Source of the DNA: JAKAIY01 sp963809385
Lineage (GTDB): Bacteria > Chloroflexota > Ktedonobacteria > Ktedonobacterales > JADMIN01
NCBI GenBank assembly: GCA_963809385.1
Contig: CAWEJL010000007.1
Coordinates: 1 to 64,000, forward strand
Length of the DNA stretch: 64,000 bases
Reading direction: 5' to 3'
How positions within the stretch are numbered: the first letter of the stretch is position 1; every line of letters starts with the position of its first letter. The position numbers and the translations under genes are program-made. The notes below the pieces were generated by a model. That model ran no database searches. It was not told the origin of the DNA and saw only the letters and a program-made list of their open reading frames with translations. Below, piece by piece: positions 46,960 to 55,955 of this stretch.

Positions 46960-48012
46960 ATGGATCTGTTACCCGGCGTTCGCTCGCACACTGTAGCGAC
47001 CAGCCGCCTCCGCACACATTACCTCGAGTCGGGTCCTGATGACGGCGTTCCAGTCGTGCTCATCCATGGCAACCTCGCCTCCAGCCGTTTCTTCGAGCCG
47101 CTGATGTCCGCCGCGCCCAGCCAGTATCGCTGCATCGCGCCAGATATGCGCGGCTTTGGCGACACTCAAGGGGTCCCGATTGACGCCACCCGCGGCCTGC
47201 GCGACTGGTCCGACGACGCCTACGCGCTGCTCCAGACGCTGGGGATTGACCGCGCGCCGCATCTGGTGGGCTGGTCAACGGGCGGCGCGGCGATCGCCGC
47301 TTACGCCATGGATCGCCCGGTAGCGTCGCTGACCTTTGTTGATCCGGTCTCGCCGTATGGCTACGGAGGAACTCAGGCCGACGGGACGCCATGCTTTCCC
47401 GATTGGGCCGGGTCCGGCGGCGGGACTGGCAGCCCCGAGTTCACCCAGCGCATCGCCGGTGGTGACCGTTCGTCGGAGTCGCCATTCTCGCCGCGCAACG
47501 TGATGAACTCCTCATACTGGTCGACGCGCCACCGCGAGTCTCCTGCGCGGGAGGACATGCTGGTTGACGAGGTGATCAAGTCGGTCACGGGCGTGGACGG
47601 CTATCCCGGCGACTCCACGCCCTCGGAGCACTGGCCGATGGTGGCGCCGGGAACGCGCGGCATTCTCAATGCGCTCTCCGGCAAGTATTGCGACTGGTCG
47701 GATATCGTCAATCTGACGCCCAAACCGCCGATCCTCTGGACCCACGGCAGCGACGACATTGTCGTGGCCGATGGCTCTGGCTGGGAGATGGGCACGCTGG
47801 GTAAGGCCGGGGTTGTGCCGGGCTGGCCGGGCGACGAGGTTTTCCCGCCCCAGCCGATGGTCTCTCAGATTCGCGCGGTGCTTGAGCGCTACCGCGAGGC
47901 AGGCGGTCGGGTGGAGATGGAGATGTTCGCCGGGTCGGGCCATTTCCCGGTCGCCGACGCCGCCGACGCCTGGCGCGCGCGCTTCTTCGGCTTCCTCGAT
48001 TCCATCGCGTGA
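46960..48012 (+). CDS. Alpha/beta-hydrolase
   Basis: 350 residues of the alpha/beta-hydrolase fold. Visible: VVLIHGNLASSRFFEP (oxyanion region, about 26-40), APDMRGFGDTQ, nucleophile elbow HLVGWSTGGAA (Ser about 105), acid Asp in LWTHGSDDIVV (about 265) and catalytic His in FAGSGHFPVA (about 325). A large cap of about 130 residues is inserted between the nucleophile and the acid. Start at 46960 follows AAAGGAG at five to six bases. Substrate unknown; esterase or haloalkane/epoxide-type activities are all possible. Confidence 0.88.
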   Translation: MDLLPGVRSHTVATSRLRTHYLESGPDDGVPVVLIHGNLASSRFFEPLMSAAPSQYRCIAPDMRGFGDTQGVPIDATRGLRDWSDDAYALLQTLGIDRAPHLVGWSTGGAAIAAYAMDRPVASLTFVDPVSPYGYGGTQADGTPCFPDWAGSGGGTGSPEFTQRIAGGDRSSESPFSPRNVMNSSYWSTRHRESPAREDMLVDEVIKSVTGVDGYPGDSTPSEHWPMVAPGTRGILNALSGKYCDWSDIVNLTPKPPILWTHGSDDIVVADGSGWEMGTLGKAGVVPGWPGDEVFPPQPMVSQIRAVLERYREAGGRVEMEMFAGSGHFPVADAADAWRARFFGFLDSIA

Positions 48013-48022
48013 CGCGACGGCG

Positions 48023-49333
48023 CTACACCCTCCTGCGGCTCTTGCTCAGCGCCTTACGCGAGAAGCTGAGACGCAGACCCTCGCGCTCGGCGAAGCCCTG
48101 GAAGAGCGCGTAGAACTCCGCGCGGTCGCGGGCCGAGATCACCGCCACGGCATCCGCCGCCTCGATGGGGTAGGGGTAGCCAGTTCCGGCGATGACCTCG
48201 GCCCGCACGACATCCATCACCGAATCGAGCAGCCCGGCGTCCAGCATCCAGCGCGGGAACTCGATGCGGGCGGGCGGGCGGTCCACCGCCGCCTGGAAGT
48301 AGACAAAGCCCACCTCGGTGTCGCTGGCGTCGCCGCCCTCGCCGTAGCCCATGCGCGCCAGATCGTAGCGCGCCGAGAGGAATGCTGGCGTGCGCTCGCC
48401 CCACGCCAGCTCGCCGCGCCAGAGCGCCGGATCGCTCAGCCCGCGCGTGTCTGGCAGCGGCGCGCCCGGGCTGGCCAGCGCCGTGAGCATCGCCAGCATA
48501 TCGCGCGCATAGCTGGTGTCTATATAGGCCACCAGCGGGACGCGGCAGCGCTTCGAGGCCTCCAGCAGCCGCCGCGCCGCGCCGACGTAGCGCTCGCGAT
48601 AGGGTGGCGGCGCTTTCAGCGCGAAGGAGACGATCAGGCTGCCATCGTAGAAGGCGACGACCAGCGGCGCGGGCTGGCCCGCCGCTTCCAGCGCCGTTCG
48701 CCGCGCGAGATGATGCTCCATGCGCGCGATGACCGTCTCGACCTCCAGCTCGAAGCGCCGCAGCTGGACGAAGCGGCTGGAGTAGCCGGTATCATCCGCC
48801 GCGCGCGCGTCGCTGGCCTCTGGCTCGTCGCCCGCCAGCTCCTCCGGCGTGATCAGCCGCACGGTAATGTCCTTGACGTACGGCTGCGGCGGCATGTGTG
48901 GGTTCTCGAACAGTCCCGCCTGGGCCAGCGCCACCGGCAGCGAGGCGTCGCGCCACGGCGGGAGCTGGCTGCCGTCCACGGCAAACGTGGTTACGCCGCG
49001 CAGCCGCTCGGCCCAGGATCGCGCATCCTCGTGGGTGGCGAAGCGCTGGCCGAAGCGCAGCGCCGGGATGCCCTCTACCGACTCGTGGAGCCAGCGGTCA
49101 TATTCTGCGGTTGGGCGCGCGCCGAGGGTCGGCGGCTCACCCGCGCGCTCCGCTTGCGCCTTTTGCGCCGCCGCTTGCGCCGACTCCAACGCCGCCGCCG
49201 TCGGGAAGCGCTGGCGCAGCGCGGCTAGCGCCTGGCGGAAGGTTTCCAGCCCGTCGCCGTGCCGCTCCTGATAGCTCAGCAGCCGCTCGCGCTGGCGCGT
49301 TAGCTCATCCAGCGTCTTCCCCGTATGCAGCAT
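48023..49333 (-). CDS. nurA: NurA-domain nuclease
   Basis: 436 residues. The NurA fold is visible: TTFAVDGSQLPP (first catalytic Asp), VVAFYDGSLIVSF (second acidic motif), LVAYIDTSYARDML, and a C-terminal FPRWMLDAG with PYPIEAADAVAVIS. NurA is a single-strand endonuclease and 5'-3' exonuclease that resects ends together with HerA and Mre11-Rad50 in archaea. The N-terminal 90 residues are a charged helical extension. Start MLHTGKT at 49333 overlaps the upstream gene by 34 bp, with GGTGGAG upstream. It is the last of three minus-strand genes, with a rad50-like gene as the first. Confidence 0.88.
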   Translation of the reverse strand: MLHTGKTLDELTRQRERLLSYQERHGDGLETFRQALAALRQRFPTAAALESAQAAAQKAQAERAGEPPTLGARPTAEYDRWLHESVEGIPALRFGQRFATHEDARSWAERLRGVTTFAVDGSQLPPWRDASLPVALAQAGLFENPHMPPQPYVKDITVRLITPEELAGDEPEASDARAADDTGYSSRFVQLRRFELEVETVIARMEHHLARRTALEAAGQPAPLVVAFYDGSLIVSFALKAPPPYRERYVGAARRLLEASKRCRVPLVAYIDTSYARDMLAMLTALASPGAPLPDTRGLSDPALWRGELAWGERTPAFLSARYDLARMGYGEGGDASDTEVGFVYFQAAVDRPPARIEFPRWMLDAGLLDSVMDVVRAEVIAGTGYPYPIEAADAVAVISARDRAEFYALFQGFAEREGLRLSFSRKALSKSRRRV

Positions 49334-50928
49334 CGCGCTCCACCTCTCATGCCCGCCAGACCACGTTCCTGGGAGCCGCGCTCGTGGACCTCGCGAGTGA
49401 CGAGAGCCATCCAAGCGTGGATTGATTCGGCGGACGCGCGGCGCCCGCAGAGCGTTAATACTCTCAGCGCGCCCAAATCCATTGCGCAAATTGGCCCAAC
49501 CGTAAATGAATTGGGGTACCAGCTGTAGATGATCTGCGTCGAGGTCGTCTGAAGCATGGTTAGGAAGTATGCGCCTGGCCGCACCGACCCGAAGCTGAAC
49601 TTGCCACTAGCGGCGTTCAGGTTAGTGTGGTATTCATTCGACGCGTAATACCGTGAAGGGTTGATATGCAGCGACAGGTACATCACTGGCAGAGGGTTCT
49701 TGGGGAAACCCGATAGCGTGCCAGTCACTGGTACGGGCGCGGCCAGCTTTGTTTTCGCCTGTTTGCCCTGGTCGGTGTCGCCATAGCTCTTGGCAAGCGC
49801 CTGGTAGAATGGCACGGCGCTGGCGCAGTCTTGCGAGAGCGTCTGCTGGGCGAGCGCCAGATAGGCCTGAGCGGCGCCTGTATGCGCTTGTGGGGCGTAC
49901 TGGGTCTGGGCGTACTGCGATTGCACCAGCTCGAACTCAGTGATCGCCGGCTTGAATTGATTGGCCTTCAGCAATTGCTGGCCATACTGAAAGTGCGCCT
50001 GCCCCGAGACATTCGTGATCGTTGTCTGGCACGTCGCGTCGCAGGCTGGATCTTTGGCATAGCTCGCCAGGAAGGTCAGCGATTGCTCAAATGGGAGTGT
50101 CGTCGCGCCGGATTGGATCCAGGTGGTATAGGCCTTGAACAGGTCAGCTTTCGCGCGCGGCACAGACGCCCCGCTCTGTCCGTAGGTTTGCGTGACGGTT
50201 GTTAGCTTGGAGACCGCTCCCGCGTAGTTCCCGCCGCCGGCCAGCGACTCGCCCCACTCAGTGTAAATGCGCGCGATGTCTGGCGCATTGGGGGCCTTCT
50301 CGCCTGACTGCGCGTACTCGTCAATCGCGGGCTGCCACTGGCGCGAGGACTCGAACTGCCGCGCCTGAGCGCGCCGCAGCGGGTTGATCTGGCTGATACC
50401 CGCCAGGCCGCCGCCAGTGAGCGCCAGCGCCAGCAGCGCCGCCAGCGCCACCATCCCCAGCGCGCGGCGTCCAGCGATCACCCGCACAATCAGCACGATG
50501 ACTGTTAGCGCCGCCAGCGCGAGCGCCGCGAGGGCCGCCGCCAGCGCGCCCGTCGCCCAGTCGCTCCCCAGCAGGAATACCTCGGCGGTGAACGCCACTC
50601 CCAGCGTCAGGAGCATGACCACCGGCGCCGCGAGCGTCAGCCAGATCGGGAAGGGCTGCGCCAGCGCGGATGGCTCACGCGGCTGCTCCTGGGGCGGCGG
50701 ATAAGCGCCATATGGGGCGGGCGCGTACATATTGCCATACGGCATTGGATAGCCCGGCGCGGTGGGATAGGGTGAGCGCTCGGAGACATGCGTGATCCGC
50801 CCGTCTACGACGGTGGGCGCGTCCTCCTCCCCTGGCGCGGGCGGCCACTCGGTCCCCTCGCGCGCGCGCCGCATGGCTGGCGTCTGCGCGGTTGGCTCAC
50901 CCACCTGATCGTTCCAACGCTCTCCCAT
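49300..50928 (-). CDS. Membrane-anchored TPR-like protein between rad50-like and nurA
   Basis: 542 residues, start MGERWND at 50928 with AAGGAG nine bases upstream. N-terminal Pro/Tyr-rich tail (YPMPYGNMYAPAPYGAYPPP), three to four hydrophobic helices (about 95-190), then TPR-like helical repeats (YAQSGEKAPNAPDIARIYTEWGES, GNYAGAVSKL, ANQFKPAITEFELVQSQYA) and a C-terminal beta segment with TNLNAASGKFSFGSVRPGAYFL, like a carboxypeptidase-regulatory fold. The last 55 residues (GRRASAESIHAW to the stop) are Arg/Cys-rich and unlike the rest; they overlap nurA, so a late frameshift is possible. Location in the operon suggests but does not prove a repair-linked role. Confidence 0.78.
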   Translation of the reverse strand: MGERWNDQVGEPTAQTPAMRRAREGTEWPPAPGEEDAPTVVDGRITHVSERSPYPTAPGYPMPYGNMYAPAPYGAYPPPQEQPREPSALAQPFPIWLTLAAPVVMLLTLGVAFTAEVFLLGSDWATGALAAALAALALAALTVIVLIVRVIAGRRALGMVALAALLALALTGGGLAGISQINPLRRAQARQFESSRQWQPAIDEYAQSGEKAPNAPDIARIYTEWGESLAGGGNYAGAVSKLTTVTQTYGQSGASVPRAKADLFKAYTTWIQSGATTLPFEQSLTFLASYAKDPACDATCQTTITNVSGQAHFQYGQQLLKANQFKPAITEFELVQSQYAQTQYAPQAHTGAAQAYLALAQQTLSQDCASAVPFYQALAKSYGDTDQGKQAKTKLAAPVPVTGTLSGFPKNPLPVMYLSLHINPSRYYASNEYHTNLNAASGKFSFGSVRPGAYFLTMLQTTSTQIIYSWYPNSFTVGPICAMDLGALRVLTLCGRRASAESIHAWMALVTREVHERGSQERGLAGMRGGARCCIRGRRWMS

Positions 50929-51017
50929 CGCCTGTCTCTCCTTCGCTATCTGCCCTACGCTTCCCGGCTCCCTCACAGGATAGCGAGCGCGTAGCCTACT
51001 CAAAATTTCCGGGCGCT

Positions 51018-54000
51018 TCAGCGCGCCAGCGCGCTCAGATCATCCGCAAGCGATAGGGATGAAGCGTAGATCGCCTCGCCTTCCGCTACGCATGTAGCGC
51101 CATTGCGCTTCTCGAGATGAATGACGCTATCCAGCCCTTGCTCGAAGGTGTCGTCGTGGCTGATGACGATCAATTGCTCGAAGCCGCGCACGCGGCGAAG
51201 CTGTTCGGCCAGGGCGGTACGCCGCTCGCCGTCCATGTTCTGGGTCGGCTCGTCGAAGAACGCCATATCGAGCCGGGTCAGGCGGCGCAGCAGCGCCAGC
51301 CGAACGGCCAGCGCCGCCGCCATCTGCTCTCCGCCGCTGAGCTGCGCGAATGTGCGCGTCGCGCCGTCACGCCGCAGCATGATCTCGTAATCGTTTTCCC
51401 ATGAGAGTGTCCCCGCGCGGTCGCCAATGATGTCGCCGAAGATGGCGTTGGCCTGCGCTGATATCTGGCTGAGCAGCGCGCGCGTCACCTGAGGGCCAGC
51501 CTCCGCGATGAGCTTGCGGAACTGCTGCAAGGTGGTCTCCATCGCCGCCAGCTCGTCGCGCTCCAACCGCGCGGCCTCCAGCGCGGCCAGCTGTTCTTGC
51601 CCGCGCTTCAGCGCCTCTTCCAGCCTGGTGATTGTCTCGCCCGCGCCCCGAATCGCCTCGCGTGTCTGCCCGCGCGCCCGGCTCAGCTCGTCCACCCGCG
51701 CGCTCACCCGCGTCAGCTCCCCGGCGTCGAAGCTTGCCCGCGCGGTCTCTAGCGCGCCGCTTGCCGCCTGGTCCGCCGCTATGGCGCGCGACTCGTCCGC
51801 CGCCGCTGTGTCCCGTTCCGCCGCGCGTGCGGGTAGTAACCCGGCGACCTGCTCGTTCCGCGTGAAACTGGTATGCCCCGCCCGCGTGCGCTCGATGACC
51901 GTCTCCAGCTCCGAGATTTCCTTGTCCAGCGTCGCGTAGGGCGCCAGTGCGTCCGCGACGCCGGCCAGCTCGGCCATGATCTGAGCCAGCGTCTCCACCG
52001 CCCGCGCCAGCGCGCCCTCGGTGGCTGCGCGCTCTAAGGCCCGCGCCTGTAATCCCTTGATGCGCCCGCGTGGATCATCCAGCGCCTTCAGCGCCGCATC
52101 CGCCGCCCGCAGCTCGCCGGGCGCGCTGGCCAGCGCCTCACGCTGCGCGAGCAGCCGGTCACGCTCCGCGGTCTGCGCAGCGCGCCGGGCGCGCATATCC
52201 TCCAGCTCACGCCGTAGCCCCGCCAGCGTCGCAATACGCCGGTCGGCTTCCTGGCTGGCTTTCAGCAGCCGCCGCGCATCCGCCAGATCCGCCGCATCGC
52301 CCGCTCGCGCCAGCTCGGCGGCGATCTCCGCCTCCTCCGCGTCCAGCCGCGCGCCCGTCGCGTCGCACTCATCGAGCGCCGCCCGCGCCTGTTCCAATTG
52401 CGCCTGGTAGTCTGGCAGCCGGTCGTAATAGGCCGACAACATACGCGCTTCTTCCGCCTCGGCGCTGGCAACTCGCAGCTTTTCGGCCAGCGGGGCGAGC
52501 TCACGCTCCTCCGTGGCGATGCGCTTGTCGAACCAGCCGCGCAGGTTGTTTTCGCCCCGGCGCTGGATGTTCAGGCACGGCTCGGCGAGGAAGGGACAGT
52601 TCCCAGCGCCGGCGAGCTCACGCGAGCGGCGCGCCTCATTCAACCGCGCCTCGGCTCCATCGGCGGCTTCTTTGGCCGCGCGCTCCGCATCCACCAGCTC
52701 CGGCAGGCGCTCCACCTTCGGGCGCACGCTTTCCAGCTTGCTGACATTCTTCTGGTGGCGCGTCACGTCTTGCGCGGCTTTCTCGCGGCGGGCCACGTTG
52801 CGCTTGCGCTCCTCAGCGATATCGGCGCGCCGCCGCTCGCGCTGCTGGCGCGTGGCCGCCGCCACGTGCAGCTCGTCAACCCGCCGCTGCCGCTCCACCA
52901 GCGCCGCCGCTTCGCCGCGCGCCGCCTCAATTCCGGCTACCTCGCGCTCGCGACTGGCGAGCGTTTCATCCAGCGTCTTTAGCGCGTCCGTCATGCGCGC
53001 GGTGGCTTGGCCTACCTCGCTCAGCCGCTCCACATCTTGCCGCGCCGCATCCCGCGCGCGCTCCAGCTTGTCCTGGCGCGTCGCATCATCTTGCAGCGCG
53101 ACGATCTGACGCTCGGCGCGCTCGATCTCTTGTAGGCGCTGGCGTATGTTGTCCTGATTGGCCTCGGCGGTGGCATGGCGCCTCGTGGCGTCCGCCTCGC
53201 GCCGCCGTAGCTCGTCGCGCGCCCGCTGGCGCTCCGCCGCCGCCGCCCGCTCGCGCTCGGCGCGCAGGTAGCGTTCGTGGTCGGCGCGCGCCGCTTTTAC
53301 CGCTTCATCCGCCGAGCGCGCCTCCGCCAGCAGTGACTCGGCGCCCTCGCGCCGCCGCCGCGCCGACTGCAGGCGCGCCGCCGCCGCCTGGGCGTCCCCT
53401 TCGCGCCGCGCCACCTCTGTCTGCGCCAGCAGCAACAGATTGCGCCGCGCCTCGATGACCTGCGCCTCAGCGTCCAGCCGGTCGCGCTCCGCCTCCAGCG
53501 CCTGGGCCCGCGCCCGCGCCTCCACTAGTTGCGTCCGCGCCTCATCCAGCAGCGCCACTTCGCGCTCCAAGGCCTGGATACCGGCCTCCTCAACCGCCCG
53601 CCGCTGTTTGAGAAAGTTCACTGTCTCGTTCAGCCTGACGTTCGCCTCGCCGTAGTCCTCGACCTGGAGCAGCGCGTTGAAGCGTGTCTTGCGCTGCGCC
53701 GGTTTCATGGTGAAATCTGACGTGAGTGAGCCTTGCGGCACGCCGATGGCGCTGTTGAAGAGGTCATCGAGCGGGACAGAGCCATCAATCCGCAGATGCT
53801 CCCGCAGGAAGGCATGGATGTCGGCGACTGAGTCGTACCGCATTCCCGTCTCAGGATCTACGATATACCAGGTTGCGCCGCTGCCGCAGCGCCGCACCGC
53901 TTCATATTCGCGGTCATCTTTCGCCGAGATGAAGCGGACTGTCACTTTGCCAGAGGTCTCGCCCTCACGGACAAATTTGTCCTGGGTGTAGGGTAGGGTA

Positions 54001-54146
54001 CCGAAGAGCGCCCAGCCGATCGCTTCGAGCAGCGTAGACTTGCCCGCGCCGTTGTGGCCCCGGATGGCGGTAACGCCTCGCTGGAGGTCCACCACCGCAT
54101 CGCGGTAGCTCTTGATATTTTTCAGCTCGATTCGGATGATCCGCAT
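51018..54146 (-). CDS. Rad50/SbcC-like SMC-family ATPase
   Basis: 1042 residues. N-terminal ATPase half: MRIIRIELKNIKSYRDAVVDLQRG and Walker A IRGHNGAGKSTLLEAIGWALFGT; Q-loop SAIGVPQGSLTSDF; long coiled coils (about 180-500 and 540-880); zinc-hook region CPFLAEPC at about 517-524, where the Cys pair is separated by six residues instead of the usual two; C-terminal signature LSGGEQMAAALAVRLALL, Walker B LDMAFFDEPTQNMD and His-loop LIVISHDD. Start at 54146 follows AAGGG at nine bases. No mre11/sbcD gene is adjacent; nurA lies two genes downstream. Predicted to hold and process DNA ends. Confidence 0.93.
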   Translation of the reverse strand: MRIIRIELKNIKSYRDAVVDLQRGVTAIRGHNGAGKSTLLEAIGWALFGTLPYTQDKFVREGETSGKVTVRFISAKDDREYEAVRRCGSGATWYIVDPETGMRYDSVADIHAFLREHLRIDGSVPLDDLFNSAIGVPQGSLTSDFTMKPAQRKTRFNALLQVEDYGEANVRLNETVNFLKQRRAVEEAGIQALEREVALLDEARTQLVEARARAQALEAERDRLDAEAQVIEARRNLLLLAQTEVARREGDAQAAAARLQSARRRREGAESLLAEARSADEAVKAARADHERYLRAERERAAAAERQRARDELRRREADATRRHATAEANQDNIRQRLQEIERAERQIVALQDDATRQDKLERARDAARQDVERLSEVGQATARMTDALKTLDETLASREREVAGIEAARGEAAALVERQRRVDELHVAAATRQQRERRRADIAEERKRNVARREKAAQDVTRHQKNVSKLESVRPKVERLPELVDAERAAKEAADGAEARLNEARRSRELAGAGNCPFLAEPCLNIQRRGENNLRGWFDKRIATEERELAPLAEKLRVASAEAEEARMLSAYYDRLPDYQAQLEQARAALDECDATGARLDAEEAEIAAELARAGDAADLADARRLLKASQEADRRIATLAGLRRELEDMRARRAAQTAERDRLLAQREALASAPGELRAADAALKALDDPRGRIKGLQARALERAATEGALARAVETLAQIMAELAGVADALAPYATLDKEISELETVIERTRAGHTSFTRNEQVAGLLPARAAERDTAAADESRAIAADQAASGALETARASFDAGELTRVSARVDELSRARGQTREAIRGAGETITRLEEALKRGQEQLAALEAARLERDELAAMETTLQQFRKLIAEAGPQVTRALLSQISAQANAIFGDIIGDRAGTLSWENDYEIMLRRDGATRTFAQLSGGEQMAAALAVRLALLRRLTRLDMAFFDEPTQNMDGERRTALAEQLRRVRGFEQLIVISHDDTFEQGLDSVIHLEKRNGATCVAEGEAIYASSLSLADDLSALAR

Positions 54147-54464
54147 GACTTCGCGCCCTTCACCGGCCATATCCACGACGGGAGGGCCTCAGCCCCTTAC
54201 CGCCGCAATCCGCCGCGCCCACCCAAAACCGGAAGCCCGGCCTGGTTTCGTCCTACACACGCGCTTTCACCATCAGGCGCGGCGGAGGGCCCTTGGGTCA
54301 CAGGGGTCCCCTTTGGGGGGGCATAGCGGCGGGTCGCACTGCGGCAGTATAGGCCGGAGAGCGCCGCCACCGCCGCCGCGTGGGAGACATGGGGCGCCTT
54401 GCATGCGCTCCGGAGGGCATAGGGCGTGATTCTCCACCGCTATCCAATGCGGGCCGTGACATCC
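54147..54464. other. Intergenic region upstream of the rad50-like gene
   Basis: About 318 bp, gene-free. It contains GC-rich tracts with a CCCC/GGGG mix (TGGGTCACAGGGGTCCCCTTTGGGGGGG at 54293-54320 in pieces) and, on the minus strand, a TATACT possible -10 near 54350. No terminator with a clear T run after the methyltransferase gene was found. Confidence 0.45.
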
Positions 54465-55553
54465 CTATTCCGCAAGCGCGTAGCCGAAGTAGAGCGGCAC
54501 GCTGGCGAAGAAGTGGCTGGCCGCGTCCGCCGCGCGCGACGTGGTGCGCCAGGCGCGCGCCTCATCCGCGCTCAACCGGTCCGGCCACTGCCGCGCGGCG
54601 GACTCCGCCGCGCGCGTGAGCTCCAGCACCAGATCGGCCTCCATGAAGCGTGTGGTCGAATACGCGACCGGGTTCACCGCGATCTTGGCGAAGCCCGCCT
54701 CATCCAGTAGCGCCCGCAGCTGCCGCCCGATCAGCGGGTGCCGCGTATGCGCCACATGCCACTCGAAGATCGCTCGCGCCGCGCGGTCATCATCCCCGCC
54801 CGCGCCGCTCCCAGGGTAGAGCGCCATCGTCTTCCAGTCTGGCTCGATCACCACCAGCCGCCCGCCGGGCTTGAGAACGCGCCGCATTTCCAGCAATACC
54901 CGCAGCGGATCCTCGACATGCTGCAGCATCCGGTCGGCGCGCACCGCGTCGCAGCTCCCGTCCGCCAGCGGCAGCGAGGCGGCGTCGGCGACCGCGAAGC
55001 GCACCCCCGGCGCGATTCCCGCGGCGATTGCCTTCTCGATCATCGCCTCGCTGGAGTCCAGGCCGATCACCTCACCGCCCGGCGCGACCCGTCCGGCCAG
55101 CGCCCGCGCGTCATCCCCGATGCCGCAGCCAACGTCGGCGACTGTCTGCCCTGGCTGGAGGTCCAGCAGGTCATAGCTCAGCGCCTTGTAGCTCGTCACC
55201 GCGCTGATATCCGCCAGCGCCGACAGCCATTCAGTCGCCGTCTGCGTATCCACATAGCTGGGTAGCGGGCCGCCCGTCAGGCGCCGCGTTGGTGTTCCTC
55301 GCGCCGGAATGAGGGCCACTGAGGTGAATGTCTCTGGCTCTCGCTCGCGCGCCAGTTCTTCAACTGGCGCCGCCGCTTGCGCCTGCTCATCCTGCTTCAG
55401 GGCCTGCTCGACTTGCGCCTGCTCACGATCTTCCTCGGGGGCTTCTGTTTCCTCGCCGCGGGGATCAGGGGCGTCATCGAGCGTCGCGCTGAGCAGCGGG
55501 CCAGCAGTGACACGCCGTCGTAAACGGCCAAACGAGAACCAATCCTTCGACAT
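54465..55553 (-). CDS. Class I SAM-dependent methyltransferase
   Basis: 362 residues. The N-terminal 100 are acidic and low complexity (GEETEAPEEDREQAQVEQ), then a UbiE-like fold: VADVGCGIGDDARALAGRV (SAM loop, about 137-155), VIGLDSSEAMIEKA (motif II), VADAASLPLADGSCDAVRADRMLQHV, VLKPGGRLVVIEPDW. The tail resembles quinone/sterol methyltransferases (RHPLIGRQLRALLDEAGF). Substrate unknown. Start at 55553 is preceded by CAGGAG, which lies inside the last codons of a tiny upstream ORF, suggesting coupled translation. Confidence 0.9.
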   Translation of the reverse strand: MSKDWFSFGRLRRRVTAGPLLSATLDDAPDPRGEETEAPEEDREQAQVEQALKQDEQAQAAAPVEELAREREPETFTSVALIPARGTPTRRLTGGPLPSYVDTQTATEWLSALADISAVTSYKALSYDLLDLQPGQTVADVGCGIGDDARALAGRVAPGGEVIGLDSSEAMIEKAIAAGIAPGVRFAVADAASLPLADGSCDAVRADRMLQHVEDPLRVLLEMRRVLKPGGRLVVIEPDWKTMALYPGSGAGGDDDRAARAIFEWHVAHTRHPLIGRQLRALLDEAGFAKIAVNPVAYSTTRFMEADLVLELTRAAESAARQWPDRLSADEARAWRTTSRAADAASHFFASVPLYFGYALAE

Positions 55554-55559
55554 CCGTTA

Positions 55560-55640
55560 CTACTCCTGCGCCAGTTGAGAGAGCGTTTGCGGTGGCGGCG
55601 CTGTTTGTTCCAGCGCTTGCCCCATTGCCTGCCGCGCCAT
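55560..55640 (-). CDS. 26-codon ORF upstream of the methyltransferase gene
   Basis: ATG at 55640 has AAAGGAGG eight to nine bases upstream, the strongest Shine-Dalgarno in this part of the window. It encodes MARQAMGQALEQTAPPPQTL plus six more residues (SQLAQE) and stops six bases before the methyltransferase ATG at 55553, with that gene's CAGGAG embedded in its final codons. Too short to classify; either a leader peptide coupling translation or a small protein. The PPP run could stall ribosomes, which is inference. Confidence 0.55.
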   Translation of the reverse strand: MARQAMGQALEQTAPPPQTLSQLAQE

Positions 55641-55715
55641 TCTACCATACCTCCTTTCCGCAGACATATCGCTTCTTCGCGCCCTTCTGGCAGCGGGTAC
55701 ATGCGTCGTCATTGT

Positions 55716-55744
55716 TTGACAGGTCGCATTCGGAACCCTACAAT
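55716..55744 (+). promoter_or_regulatory. Strong sigma-70-type promoter
   Basis: TTGACA (55716-55721), 17-bp spacer, TACAAT (55739-55744). Initiation near 55751 would leave about 200 bases of leader before the methyltransferase-GNAT gene. The leader has a small hairpin TTTCGC-tacc-GCGAAA (55866-55881). It is divergent from the methyltransferase operon. Confidence 0.75.
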
Positions 55745-55955
55745 TGCCACAAGGCAAGGTTGCGCCCTATCCCATCATGCGCCGTGCGCGCCGCCGCTCG
55801 CGGTTATGCGATATAGCGCCGCGCGCCCGCGAATAGGCAGCTTTCCAGTTGAGCCGCGCGCCGCCTTTCGCTACCGCGAAAAGCAAGCGGGCGAAACGCC
55901 GTTCGCGCGCCTTGCCTGGTGAGGGCCGCGTGTGTTTTGAGGAGAGGATGTGGAT

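Noticed and set aside
54290..54325. G-quadruplex-like tract
   Set aside because: Only two adjacent G/C runs are present, not four G runs at short spacing on one strand.
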